The notes: generated by a model not told the origin, from the letters alone. 43,536 nucleotides of DNA from UBA3855 sp964472035 (GCA_964472035.1 CAYYIT010000017.1:1-43536), one strand, 5' to 3'. Counted from the first letter of the stretch, positions 32,868-40,526 are shown. A program made the numbers and translations.

Positions 32868-33221
32868 ATGGAACAGGAACATATCTGCGGTCAGTGCGAA
32901 CATCATCGGGATCTTATCGAAACGATGATGCAGCAGCTGCCCAATACGGAGATACTGCAGCGAATGGCTGACCTTCTGAAAATGTTCGGCGACGTGACAA
33001 GAGTCCGGATCCTTTTTGAACTGCTCGAGCAGGAACTCTGCGTCAGCGATATCGCCGAAAGGCTCGGAATGACGGAGTCAGCGATCTCCCATCAGCTCCG
33101 AGTGCTGAAGCAGGCACGGCTCGTCAAAAACCGCAGGGACGGAAAATCCGTGTTTTACTCCCTTGCGGATTCCCATGTCAGAACCATTTTCTATCACGCA
33201 CTTGAGCATGTGATGGAATAA
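32868..33221 (+). CDS. SmtB/CzrA-type ArsR family metal-sensing repressor
   Basis: A 117-residue winged helix protein. The DNA-binding helix region is SDIAERLGMTESAISHQLRV, followed by the wing NRRDGKSVFYSL. The last helix carries Asp, His, His and Glu in the exact spacing of the SmtB/CzrA alpha-5 zinc site (D-x-H-x10-H-x2-E, in DSHVRTIFYHALEHVME). ELCVSD keeps the first cysteine of the alpha-3 motif, and the N-terminus has a CGQC pair plus two histidines. It should be a repressor released by zinc or a similar ion. Unlike most relatives it has no efflux pump or carrier gene next to it, only an SDR. GGAGG precedes the ATG. Confidence 0.9.
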   Translation: MEQEHICGQCEHHRDLIETMMQQLPNTEILQRMADLLKMFGDVTRVRILFELLEQELCVSDIAERLGMTESAISHQLRVLKQARLVKNRRDGKSVFYSLADSHVRTIFYHALEHVME

Positions 33222-33265
33222 GCGCGGTTTGTGCAAAGTAGCGGTTTTGAAGGGGAAAAATAGTG

Positions 33266-33315
33266 CAAAATTGCGATTGCAATTTTGAATAAAATATGAT
33301 ATAATGAGATATCAT
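33266..33315 (+). promoter_or_regulatory. promoter of the sugar-binding protein gene with two inverted repeats
   Basis: TTGCAA (33277-33282), 17-base spacer, TATAAT (33300-33305). CAAAATTGC (33266-33274) and GCAATTTTG (33279-33287) form a perfect 9-bp inverted repeat across the -35. ATGATAT (33296-33302) and ATATCAT (33309-33315) form a second one across the -10 and start site. Strong local repression is likely. Confidence 0.75.
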
Positions 33316-33368
33316 GCATTGATCACAATTCCGCCGTGCGCAGAAAAAGGCGGAGAAAGGAAATCATT

Positions 33369-34745
33369 ATGAAAAAGACAAAAATTGCTCTGGCGTCACT
33401 TCTGATCGTTGGTATGTCCATGTCCTTCTTCGGATGCGGCAGCGAGGAGGAAAGCTCCAGCTATAAGGAAATGGATTCCGCAGTGCGCGATTCCGTAAAC
33501 GACGTGGTTAATTCCGAGGAGCTGCTCACCGGCGAACTCGAAAACAAGACCATCAAGTGGCTGTCCGACTGGGACATCAATCCCGATGCTTCCGGTAAGA
33601 GCACACCCATCGAGCTTGCAATGTTCCAGGAGCGCTACGGCGGCGTGATCGAATATCACCAGACCACCTGGGCAACCCGTTATGACGATCTGGCAAATGC
33701 CATCAACTCTGACGAGGGTATCGACTTCTTCTATGCCGGTAACTTTGATGCATTCCCGAAGGGTGCGATCCGCGGTATGTTCGTTCCGGCAGATGATTAC
33801 ATTGACTTCAGCTCTCCGCTGTGGGAGGGTGTGAAGGAAGTAAACGATTCCATCACATGGAACGGTTCCCATTACATGGTGGTGGTACAGATGACCGGTG
33901 ACAACTGTGCTGTGATCTATAACCGAGACACCATTCAGGAACTGGGCTTCGATGATCCCGCTGAGCTGTATGCAGAAGGCGAGTGGACATGGGATATCTT
34001 CCATGAAATGCTCCAGGAATTCGTAGACGTGGACAATGGTAAGTACGGCCTCGACGGCTGGTGGTTCGAAGCAGGCCTGTCCGCAACGACCGGCGTGCCC
34101 TATATTGGTCTGGAAGATGGTAAGCTTGTCAGCAACCTGACCGACCCGTCCATCGAGCGCGTACAGAACTTCCTGTATGACCTGTACAACACCAACAGCA
34201 TTGCGATCGGTGTCGGCGACTACGGCTGGACCGAGCATCCGGAATACATCGGCGAGGGCAAGACCCTGTTCTATCCCTGCGGTCTGTGGGCGATCTACTC
34301 CGAGCCTGAGCAGTGGAAGGGCAAGTTTGGCGAGAACTGCTTCTTTGTTCCGATGCCGAAGGATCCCGAGGCTGACGAGTACTACATCCCCGCAAACATG
34401 GATTCCTATGTATTTGTTAAGGGTGGCCACAACCCCGAGGGCGTTGCAAAGTACCTCGACTGCAAGCGTGCTTCTCTGATGAACGAAGAGGCAAAGGCAA
34501 TCGGCAACCAGGCATTCATCGATGACTATGCCTGGACACAGGAAATGATCGATATGAAGAACACCATGGACGAGATGGCACTGGAAAATCCTGTTATCAA
34601 CTTCATGAACGGTGTTTCCACCGACCTGTCCGACATCATTGACAGCGGTACTCGCGGCGCTTCCAGAGGTACACCCTGGAACGAGACCCTGGGCACCATC
34701 AAGGATGCGGTTCAGACCATGGTGGATGAGGCGAACAACAGCTAA
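33369..34745 (+). CDS. extracellular solute-binding lipoprotein (ABC sugar-binding family)
   Basis: A 458-residue lipoprotein: signal peptide with Cys23 as lipid anchor (SFFGCG), then a family 1 periplasmic-binding fold. Features include NKTIKWLSDWDINPD, FQERYGGVIEYHQTTWATRY, VIYNRDTIQELGF, WTWDIFHEMLQEF and the conserved late EWTWD/YALWAIYSEPEQW-like Trp-rich region. The likely ligand is an oligosaccharide, but this is family inference. No permease or ATPase gene lies next to it, so it must share a transporter encoded elsewhere. ATG 33369 follows GGAGAAAGG. Its promoter carries two inverted repeats, so expression is probably induced by a carbon source. Confidence 0.85.
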   Translation: MKKTKIALASLLIVGMSMSFFGCGSEEESSSYKEMDSAVRDSVNDVVNSEELLTGELENKTIKWLSDWDINPDASGKSTPIELAMFQERYGGVIEYHQTTWATRYDDLANAINSDEGIDFFYAGNFDAFPKGAIRGMFVPADDYIDFSSPLWEGVKEVNDSITWNGSHYMVVVQMTGDNCAVIYNRDTIQELGFDDPAELYAEGEWTWDIFHEMLQEFVDVDNGKYGLDGWWFEAGLSATTGVPYIGLEDGKLVSNLTDPSIERVQNFLYDLYNTNSIAIGVGDYGWTEHPEYIGEGKTLFYPCGLWAIYSEPEQWKGKFGENCFFVPMPKDPEADEYYIPANMDSYVFVKGGHNPEGVAKYLDCKRASLMNEEAKAIGNQAFIDDYAWTQEMIDMKNTMDEMALENPVINFMNGVSTDLSDIIDSGTRGASRGTPWNETLGTIKDAVQTMVDEANNS

Positions 34746-34759
34746 GAATAAAACAATTG

Positions 34760-34806
34760 CGCAGCAGCCCGGGATCGCATTCGCGGGCTGCTGTGTGCGG
34801 TTTTTC
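34760..34806 (+). terminator. terminator of the sugar-binding protein gene
   Basis: CAGCAGCCCG (34762-34771) pairs with CGGGCTGCTG (34784-34793); TTTTT follows at 34801. A small 15-base palindrome (CCAGTAC G GTACTGG, 34806-34820) comes straight after. Confidence 0.7.
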
Positions 34807-34917
34807 CAGTACGGTACTGGGATGGCGAAAATCAGCAAAATGCCGGAATACAATTGTTGAAAAACGAGTAATTTGTTTATTATGGCCATTCTTTATTGAA
34901 AAATTCACAAAATGTAC

Positions 34918-34946
34918 TTGAATTCATGGCTGTGCCATGCTATAAT
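34918..34946 (+). promoter_or_regulatory. promoter of the epimerase-like gene with a palindromic spacer
   Basis: TTGAAT (34918-34923), 17-base spacer, TATAAT (34941-34946). The spacer holds CATGGC TGT GCCATG (34925-34939), a perfect 6-bp inverted repeat between -35 and -10, a possible operator. Confidence 0.75.
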
Positions 34947-34987
34947 AATGAAAAGAAACTGAATAATGTTCACAGGAGGTTTGCTGT

Positions 34988-35941
34988 ATGGCAAAAGTAC
35001 TGGTTACAGGCGGCTGTGGACTGATCGGCGATCATGTGTGCTCCGGCTTTTTGAAAAAAGGCTATGAAGTACTGGCGGTTGACAAACAGTCCAGCGAGTA
35101 TAATATCCATAAGGAGCATTTTACCTTTATTCAGGCAAAGCCGTCCGATAAAGGTACATATGCAGATATTTTTGAAAAGAATAAGATAGATACTGTGATC
35201 CATCTTGCCTGCACAGCGGATAATGACTTCGGTCATATCATCACGGATGCAGAAGTGGAGGAAAACAAGCAGTGCAACAGCTTTATCTATCGTTTTGCAA
35301 TTGCACACGATGTCAAGCAGTTTGTGCTGATCAGTACAACACAGGTATACCAGATGCCCAAGACCCGTGAGCCGCTGCGAGAGGATGATTATGTCAAGCC
35401 TATGACGAATTACTCCAAGCTCAAGTCCGACTCCGAGACCACCATGGCTGCGGATATCGGCCGTGCAAAGGGTATCATGTGTGCAATTGTCCGCGTACCG
35501 CAGGTGTACACAAAGAACTTCTCTGCAAATCTGGAATCCAAGATCACAGACCCGAAGGACAATACGAAGTTCGTTTACCGCACGGGTGAATATGGCTTCC
35601 ATTGCTGCTGTGTACACAATCTCGTAGACTTCCTGCTGGGATTCTGCCGTGCAGCGGAAGACAATACCTATAACGGCATCTACAATGTAGCGGATAAGAA
35701 CCTGACAATGGCTTCTGAGATCATTGAGTACATGAAGACCAACCACCGTATCGGTGTTGTTCTGCAGCGTAATCCCCCGAATACCAGCCTGAATTCCATC
35801 AAGAATCTGATCGGCAATAAGGATATGAAGACGAATTATCGCTTCCTGGATTTCACGAGGATCCTGAACAACAATATGTTCGATGTCAGCAAGGCATCCA
35901 AGTATTGTTCCTTCCGCTGGAATGTAAAAAACACCAAATAA
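34988..35941 (+). CDS. NAD-dependent epimerase/dehydratase family protein
   Basis: A 317-residue extended SDR. It has the glycine motif VTGGCGLIGDHVC, a second strand ending VLAVDKQSS, IDTVIHLACTAD, the LISTTQVYQMP stretch, and the catalytic Tyr-x3-Lys in NYSKLKS. Members act on nucleotide sugars, for instance epimerases and dehydratases of surface polysaccharide pathways; the exact reaction is not readable. The C-terminal third is Asn-rich and ends with a short basic tail. AGGAGG lies before the ATG. It stands alone between its own promoter and terminator. It is lower in GC at third positions in places than the wall genes but not strikingly so. Confidence 0.85.
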   Translation: MAKVLVTGGCGLIGDHVCSGFLKKGYEVLAVDKQSSEYNIHKEHFTFIQAKPSDKGTYADIFEKNKIDTVIHLACTADNDFGHIITDAEVEENKQCNSFIYRFAIAHDVKQFVLISTTQVYQMPKTREPLREDDYVKPMTNYSKLKSDSETTMAADIGRAKGIMCAIVRVPQVYTKNFSANLESKITDPKDNTKFVYRTGEYGFHCCCVHNLVDFLLGFCRAAEDNTYNGIYNVADKNLTMASEIIEYMKTNHRIGVVLQRNPPNTSLNSIKNLIGNKDMKTNYRFLDFTRILNNNMFDVSKASKYCSFRWNVKNTK

Positions 35942-35945
35942 TCCG

Positions 35946-35975
35946 ATCCCCTGATATGCAATCAGGGGATTTTTA
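35946..35975 (+). terminator. terminator of the epimerase-like gene
   Basis: ATCCCCTGAT (35946-35955), 5-base loop, ATCAGGGGAT (35961-35970), then TTTT. Confidence 0.92.
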
Positions 35976-35980
35976 TTTCC

Positions 35981-36014
35981 GGAAAAAGAAACGCTCCGCT
36001 GCGATGCGGAGCGT
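35981..36014 (-). terminator. terminator of the cohesin gene
   Basis: On the minus strand ACGCTCCGC and GCGGAGCGT (36014-36006 and 35999-35991) form a 9-bp stem, followed by TTCTTTTTCC. Confidence 0.88.
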
Positions 36015-36027
36015 CATTGTTTTGTGA

Positions 36028-37263
36028 TCAGCTGTTCTGAACGGGCAGCGTGGTTTCGATATGCACCAGAAATTTCATGATGGTCAGTGCATCCATCGTA
36101 TTGATCAGCTCGTCGTAGAATGCGTCGGCAGTGACAGCGGAGTCAGTGGTCAGATAATCCGCACCCTGCAGCGCTTTACTCAGCTTGATGACATCGGTGA
36201 TGGTGACGTTGCCATCGAGATTCACATCGCCGGAGAGTAAGTCCTCTTCGAAATCAACAACGACCTGTGTCGTGTAGACCTGATTTCCACAGATAGCGTA
36301 TACGGTAGCCGAGCCATTCTGGATCGCCTGGAGTTTGCCGTTATCGACCGTAACCACTGCGGTGTTGTCGCAGAACCATGTCGGTGTCAGCAGAGCGCCA
36401 GTGTCCGGTACCTGCAGATAGACCTGCTGGTCGGGGTCGGTAATATAGACGACGGAAGTGGTCGAAACGTCGTAGTATGCGTCTTCTGTAACTGTTACAG
36501 AACAGATCAGATAGGCGTTATCCAGGAACGCGTAGATCTTGCAGGAGCCTGCGGCTACGCCGGTGACGGTACCGTCCGCACTGACGGAAGCAATAGCAAC
36601 GTTGTCGGAAACCCATGTGGGCTGCGCCGCATAATTGAGGACACTCAGCTGCTTCGTGCCGTCGACATGAACACTCAGATCCGTCTGATCCAGACATGGT
36701 GCAGTGGGATCGAGTACGGAAATGCCGCCGTTGTAGGAAACGGACTGGATATTTCCGATGATGTTGGTGTGATCGCCAACACACCAGAAGCCGGAATTGC
36801 CGTCAAGGCCATGCCACAAAAACTGGATATCATACACATCGCCGGGAGAAGCGTCCTCCGGAACGATGAAATACAGCGTGAATAATGTGGTTTCTTCTTC
36901 GGTAGCGGAGTCTTCTGCACTGCCGCAGGCGCCGGAGAACCACAATGCACCGAGTTCCTGATTGCACGCATATTCGAAGCAGGAGCCGGCGTCATTGCCA
37001 AAGTCAACATGATCAAAGGTCAGCGCAGTATCAAAAGCGATACCGAATGACGCTGCCAGAAAACCATCAGCATTGTCATTGAGCAGAACGTCCACTGCGA
37101 CGGTGGAACCCTGTGCAATGGCGTCTTCTGTTACTGAAACCTGGGATAAACTCAGTGATGGGGTTGCTGCGGCGTCAACCGGTACCGGCAGAATGCTGGA
37201 TGCAGCAAGAAACACTGCGGACGTGCAGAAACAACAAAACCGCCGCATCAATGAATCTTCCAT
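36028..37263 (-). CDS. secreted cohesin - Big2 x2 - dockerin adaptor scaffoldin
   Basis: A 411-residue exported protein. Residues 1-32 are the signal peptide (ends VDAAA). Residues 35-184 fit a cohesin: SLSLSQVSVTEDAIAQGSTV, then VDVLLNDNADGFLAASFGIAF, LWFSG and a closing NGGISV. Residues ~190-260 and ~265-337 look like two bacterial Ig-like group 2 domains (SDNVAIASVSADGTVTGVAA; NTAVVTVDNGKLQAIQNGSA). Residues 344-403 are a dockerin whose first calcium loop is regular (DVNLDGNVTITD) while the second is weakened. One cohesin plus one dockerin makes an adaptor: it captures one dockerin protein and plugs into a larger scaffold, as ScaC does in R. flavefaciens. ATG 37263 follows AGGAGG. Its promoter closely matches that of the dockerin gene at 134-1312. 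Confidence 0.82.
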   Translation of the reverse strand: MEDSLMRRFCCFCTSAVFLAASSILPVPVDAAATPSLSLSQVSVTEDAIAQGSTVAVDVLLNDNADGFLAASFGIAFDTALTFDHVDFGNDAGSCFEYACNQELGALWFSGACGSAEDSATEEETTLFTLYFIVPEDASPGDVYDIQFLWHGLDGNSGFWCVGDHTNIIGNIQSVSYNGGISVLDPTAPCLDQTDLSVHVDGTKQLSVLNYAAQPTWVSDNVAIASVSADGTVTGVAAGSCKIYAFLDNAYLICSVTVTEDAYYDVSTTSVVYITDPDQQVYLQVPDTGALLTPTWFCDNTAVVTVDNGKLQAIQNGSATVYAICGNQVYTTQVVVDFEEDLLSGDVNLDGNVTITDVIKLSKALQGADYLTTDSAVTADAFYDELINTMDALTIMKFLVHIETTLPVQNS

Positions 37264-37296
37264 GCGGATTCCTCCTTCTTTGCAATTCTTTCCTAT

Positions 37297-37325
37297 ATTA
37301 TAGCACACAATCGGCGCTTCGTCAA
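37297..37325 (-). promoter_or_regulatory. promoter of the cohesin gene
   Basis: On the minus strand TTGACG (37320-37325), 17-base spacer, TATAAT (37297-37302), preceded by TGTGC and followed by ATAGGAAAG. Confidence 0.87.
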
Positions 37326-37615
37326 CTGGTTTTTTGTGAATTTGTATGATTTTTTCACAGATTTTTCTCGAAAATATACAACTTGTACAAACGAGGAGAA
37401 ATATCAAGTGTGCGAAAGGGAAGAAGATACGGGCATTCATAATTTGTTATACTTATTCAAAAAACAGACATTCTTTTTTTACCATACGTTCATTAAATGT
37501 TTTTGGGATGTGGTCATACCATGTAAGTTTATATGATATAATAAAGAATAATGGCGGCATTTTGTTCATCATGAATAGGTGCCGCTGGTGAAACGACCGC
37601 AAAGGAGGAGGACAC
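37326..37615. promoter_or_regulatory. divergent intergenic region upstream of the CPBP-like gene
   Basis: This 290-base AT-rich stretch holds no supportable gene. TATAAT at 37537-37542 is a likely -10 for the CPBP-like gene, with only a poor -35 (TCATAC, 37514-37519). TGTGAA (37335-37340) and TTCACA (37354-37359) form a spaced inverted repeat just behind the cohesin -35, a possible regulator site. Confidence 0.4.
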
Positions 37616-38755
37616 ATGCCGAATACACAAACGGAAAAGATGATCGATGTGGCAGAGGATTATCATTGCCCGAACCAGTCCGCCTCCTATCATGAGGCAT
37701 ATAAAAAATGGCGTCGGAAGCCGGACAACAAATACGCGTACGTTTTCTCCAAGCATCCGAAGGAAACCGCTTTTTCTGAGAATCCTACGATCCAGCAGCC
37801 GTCCCAGTCCAAAACGGAGCAGAACGTGATCGGTCGTATTGCCAATCTGATCGGATTTGCACTGCTGCTTTTTTATGCAGCGGAGAATCTGTTCGACAAG
37901 CTGCTTATCGAGATCCTGAACCTGATGCATTACCGCATTGATTTTGTGTATCTGGAATACAGCGTTTCCGGCGATGAGATGGCAGTGTTCATCGTTACTG
38001 CTGTCATCAGCTTTCTGAAACACCTGCTGCCGATGATTTTTTTGATGCGCATGCTTCGGATGCCGTTGAAGGTTCGGATACCGCTGCGGATCCATCAACC
38101 GCACCAGCTGCTTGCCGGTATGGCACTGATCATGCTGCTGAGTGCCGGCCTTGGTACTTTCTTGGTGCCGGATTCAACAGAGCTGAAAAAATACCAGATG
38201 CTCCTTGATTCGATCGATTCCGCCGACCATATGATCTTTACATATGAGATGTTCCTCATTTTTGTGCTGCCGCTGGTGATCGAGATGCTGCTGCATGGCA
38301 GTATGTTCCAGGTGCTGCGGCAGTTCGGTGATACCTTTGCAATTGGTACGGTCACGGTGATTTCGATGCTGATGATGCACACGCCTTCGGATATGCTGCG
38401 TGTGGGTCTGATCACGCTGATGATCTCCTACTACATGGTGCAGACGGGCAGCTTTCTGACAGCGCTGCTGCTGCATATTATTCATGAGATCTATATGTTC
38501 GCACTGTATTTCATCGAAACGCAGGGAAATACCTATACGCTGCTGTGGTGGACAGTGCTGCTGCTGCCCTGCGTGATCGGCGCCGCTGCACTCGCATACG
38601 GGAAAATTGCGAAGCTGCATACTGCCGCCGCGCTGGAGAGGCGTACAGTTCTGGAATGGCAGGACAAGGTTGCTGCCTTCTTTTCTGCGAAGCTGATGCT
38701 GACAGCGACCATCCTTGCACTTCTGATGGCGATGGTCATTTCGATGATGGTGTGA
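37616..38755 (+). CDS. degenerate CPBP-family (Abi/CAAX protease-like) membrane protein
   Basis: A 379-residue protein. A ~70-residue polar cytoplasmic N-terminus (SYHEAYKKWRRKPDNKYAYV) precedes about eight membrane helices. The region VLPLVIEMLLHGSMFQVLRQ, LMMHTP and LTALLLHIIHEIY follows the layout of CPBP intramembrane proteases (EExxxR, then FxxxH, then Hxx(N/D)). Here the EE pair is IE and the Arg is His, so the first catalytic motif is altered while both later histidines remain. It may be inactive or use a varied site. GGAGGAGG lies before the ATG. tadA begins 13 bases after its stop, so both are probably co-transcribed. Confidence 0.65.
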   Translation: MPNTQTEKMIDVAEDYHCPNQSASYHEAYKKWRRKPDNKYAYVFSKHPKETAFSENPTIQQPSQSKTEQNVIGRIANLIGFALLLFYAAENLFDKLLIEILNLMHYRIDFVYLEYSVSGDEMAVFIVTAVISFLKHLLPMIFLMRMLRMPLKVRIPLRIHQPHQLLAGMALIMLLSAGLGTFLVPDSTELKKYQMLLDSIDSADHMIFTYEMFLIFVLPLVIEMLLHGSMFQVLRQFGDTFAIGTVTVISMLMMHTPSDMLRVGLITLMISYYMVQTGSFLTALLLHIIHEIYMFALYFIETQGNTYTLLWWTVLLLPCVIGAAALAYGKIAKLHTAAALERRTVLEWQDKVAAFFSAKLMLTATILALLMAMVISMMV

Positions 38756-38768
38756 TGGGAGGCACTGC

Positions 38769-39266
38769 ATGGAGCAGAATATGAAGGAACAGCACGAGAA
38801 ATACATGCGCCGTGCGCTGGAGCTTGCCGAAAAGGCCGCAGCGATGGGCGAAGTCCCCGTCGGCGCCGTAGTTGTGAAGATCCCCACCGGTGAGATCGTC
38901 GGTGAGGGCTACAATCAGAGAGAGACAGGAAAGCATGCGCTTGCGCATGCGGAGCTGATGGCTATTGATGCAGCCTGCCGGAAGCTCGGCGGCTGGCGTC
39001 TGCCGCAGTGTGCATTGTATGTCACGCTTGAGCCCTGCCCGATGTGCAGCGGCGCCATCATCCAGGCGAGGATCGATGAGGTGTATTTCGGCGCGTATGA
39101 TCCCAAGAGCGGTGCAGTGCATTCGGTCGAGCAGATGTTCGCGCTCCCGTATAACTACCATCCGGCGCTTACGGGCGGTGTTCTGCAGGAGGAATGCAGC
39201 GGCATGCTGACGGCGTTTTTTCGTGAGCTTCGTCTTGCGCGCCGCGGTGAAAAAAATAGTGATTAG
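38769..39266 (+). CDS. tadA: TadA, tRNA adenosine34 deaminase
   Basis: A 165-residue zinc deaminase that converts A34 to inosine in tRNA-Arg(ACG). The zinc and proton-shuttle residues are all present: His60-Ala-Glu62 in LAHAELMAI, and Cys90 and Cys93 in LEPCPMCSGA. VPVGAVVV and the DEVYFGAYDPKSGAV stretch are typical of TadA rather than free-base deaminases. The end is a short basic tail. GGGAGG lies 6 bases before the ATG at 38769; a second ATG four codons on is also possible. It follows the CPBP-like gene by 13 bases. Confidence 0.95.
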   Translation: MEQNMKEQHEKYMRRALELAEKAAAMGEVPVGAVVVKIPTGEIVGEGYNQRETGKHALAHAELMAIDAACRKLGGWRLPQCALYVTLEPCPMCSGAIIQARIDEVYFGAYDPKSGAVHSVEQMFALPYNYHPALTGGVLQEECSGMLTAFFRELRLARRGEKNSD

Positions 39267-39273
39267 AAAAGTC

Positions 39274-39302
39274 TTGCAAATCATGCGGGGATATGCTATA
39301 AT
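39274..39302 (+). promoter_or_regulatory. promoter of the DUF4352 lipoprotein gene
   Basis: TTGCAA (39274-39279), 17-base spacer, TATAAT (39297-39302), preceded by TATGC. Confidence 0.85.
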
Positions 39303-39340
39303 AAAAATGATCCTGTGCTGATGAGAACAGGAAAGTTCTG

Positions 39341-39379
39341 AAAGGAGGAATCGCAGTTCTCTGCGATGAAATAGACATG
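39341..39379 (+). promoter_or_regulatory. Shine-Dalgarno separated from the start by a hairpin
   Basis: AAAGGAGG (39341-39348) lies 28 bases before ATG 39377. Between them ATCGCAG TTCT CTGCGAT (39350-39367) can fold, which would bring the two closer. An ATG inside the right arm (39366) opens only ATG-AAA-TAG. Confidence 0.5.
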
Positions 39380-39955
39380 ATGAAAACCAAAACAACCATC
39401 TGTGCGCTTCTGGCCGCACTGCTGCTGACAACTGCCGGATGCGGCGGTAAGCGTACGATTTCTGATAGCAAAGCCGAACCCTATACACCCGAGTCTGTGA
39501 CAGAGGTGCATTATGAGGAAGTCGAGATCTTTTACGGCGAATCCGCTACCTTCGGCGGTATGACGGTGACAGTGGATAAGGTCGAGGATCCCGATATCAC
39601 CATGGATAATACCGGCAAGAAGCTGCTCTTCTTCCATGTAAAGATCCAGAACGGTTCCGAGGACACCGTAATGACCAACTACCTGAATAACTTCGCCTTG
39701 ACTGTGGACGGCACCTACTATGAACCCGATGAGTGCTTCACCATTCCGGCGGGCGCGCAGCTGTATAAGTTCTACGGTCAGGAGACCTTCTCCGACCAGA
39801 TCGCTGCCGGTGCAGAGTACAGCGGCTATCTTGCAGCAGAGGTGAATCCCGAGTTCGAGGCGATCCAGCTGCATTATCTCCCGAAGACGACCGACCGCGG
39901 CTCCAAGATCTCTGTGAGCCTGACGAAGAACAACGTTACCCCCGTGGAGAAGTAA
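39377..39955 (+). CDS. DUF4352-type lipoprotein
   Basis: A 192-residue lipoprotein: signal peptide with lipobox TTAGC (Cys22; Cys21 if the second ATG at 39380 is used), a short linker, and one Ig-like domain with the DUF4352 pattern (FGGMTVTVDKVEDPD, LLFFHVKIQNGSEDTVMTNY, FALTVDGTYYEP, GYLAAEV). Such domains occur on many Firmicute surface lipoproteins, and their ligand is unknown. The ribosome binding site is oddly far from the start, with a hairpin between. The next gene starts 6 bases after the stop and uses a ribosome binding site overlapping it, so the two form an operon. Confidence 0.8.
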   Translation: MMKTKTTICALLAALLLTTAGCGGKRTISDSKAEPYTPESVTEVHYEEVEIFYGESATFGGMTVTVDKVEDPDITMDNTGKKLLFFHVKIQNGSEDTVMTNYLNNFALTVDGTYYEPDECFTIPAGAQLYKFYGQETFSDQIAAGAEYSGYLAAEVNPEFEAIQLHYLPKTTDRGSKISVSLTKNNVTPVEK

Positions 39956-39961
39956 ACAGCG

Positions 39962-40438
39962 ATGTTCAGAGAGCTTGGCAGAAGAAAGCAGCAGCTTTCG
40001 CAGGAAGAATGCATCCGCATCCTTGCGGAAGAAACACGCGGTGTGCTTTCCGTGCTTGGGGATGATGACTATCCCTACGGTATGCCGATGAACCATTATT
40101 ATCACGAAGCGGACGGCAAGCTGTATTTCCATTGCGGTAAAGCAGGCCATCGTCTGGATGCGCTGCGTAAGCATGATAAGGTGTCGTTCTGCGTGATGGA
40201 TCGCGGTACACGCGAAGAAGGCAGCTGGATCTGGCATGTGAAAAGCGTCATTGTGTTCGGCAGGATCGAAGTTGTCGATGATATGGAACGCATTACGGAT
40301 ATTGCCGCAAGGCTCAGCCGGAAATTTACGCAGGATGAAGCGTATATACAGAAGGAGATCGAACAGTATGCCAAGGGGACATTGCTGCTGGTGCTGACAC
40401 CGGAGCATATCTGCGGCAAGCTGGTTTCGGAGTCCTGA
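39962..40438 (+). CDS. pyridoxamine 5'-phosphate oxidase-like flavoprotein (NimA-type)
   Basis: A 158-residue split-barrel protein: FRELGRRKQQLSQEECIRIL, TRGVLSVLGDDDYPYGMPM, LYFHCGKAGHRLDALRKHDK, and VSFCVMDRG. This is the pattern of FMN-binding PNPOx-like proteins, including the NimA family of nitroimidazole reductases. The AGH-R-D stretch normally contacts the cofactor phosphate. Function in the cell is open: reductase, haem or flavin handling. It starts 6 bases after the DUF4352 gene and ends before a terminator. Confidence 0.87.
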   Translation: MFRELGRRKQQLSQEECIRILAEETRGVLSVLGDDDYPYGMPMNHYYHEADGKLYFHCGKAGHRLDALRKHDKVSFCVMDRGTREEGSWIWHVKSVIVFGRIEVVDDMERITDIAARLSRKFTQDEAYIQKEIEQYAKGTLLLVLTPEHICGKLVSES

Positions 40439-40457
40439 AAACCAAATACATATATCA

Positions 40458-40495
40458 CAGCTCGAAGGGCATTTGCCTTTCGGGCTGCTTTTGTT
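40458..40495 (+). terminator. terminator of the DUF4352/PNPOx operon
   Basis: A 13-bp stem pairs 40458-40470 with 40475-40487 (two G-T pairs), followed by CTTTTGTT. Confidence 0.85.
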
Positions 40496-40526
40496 ACCAA
40501 AATATGAAAAAACAACCGGAAATTGA

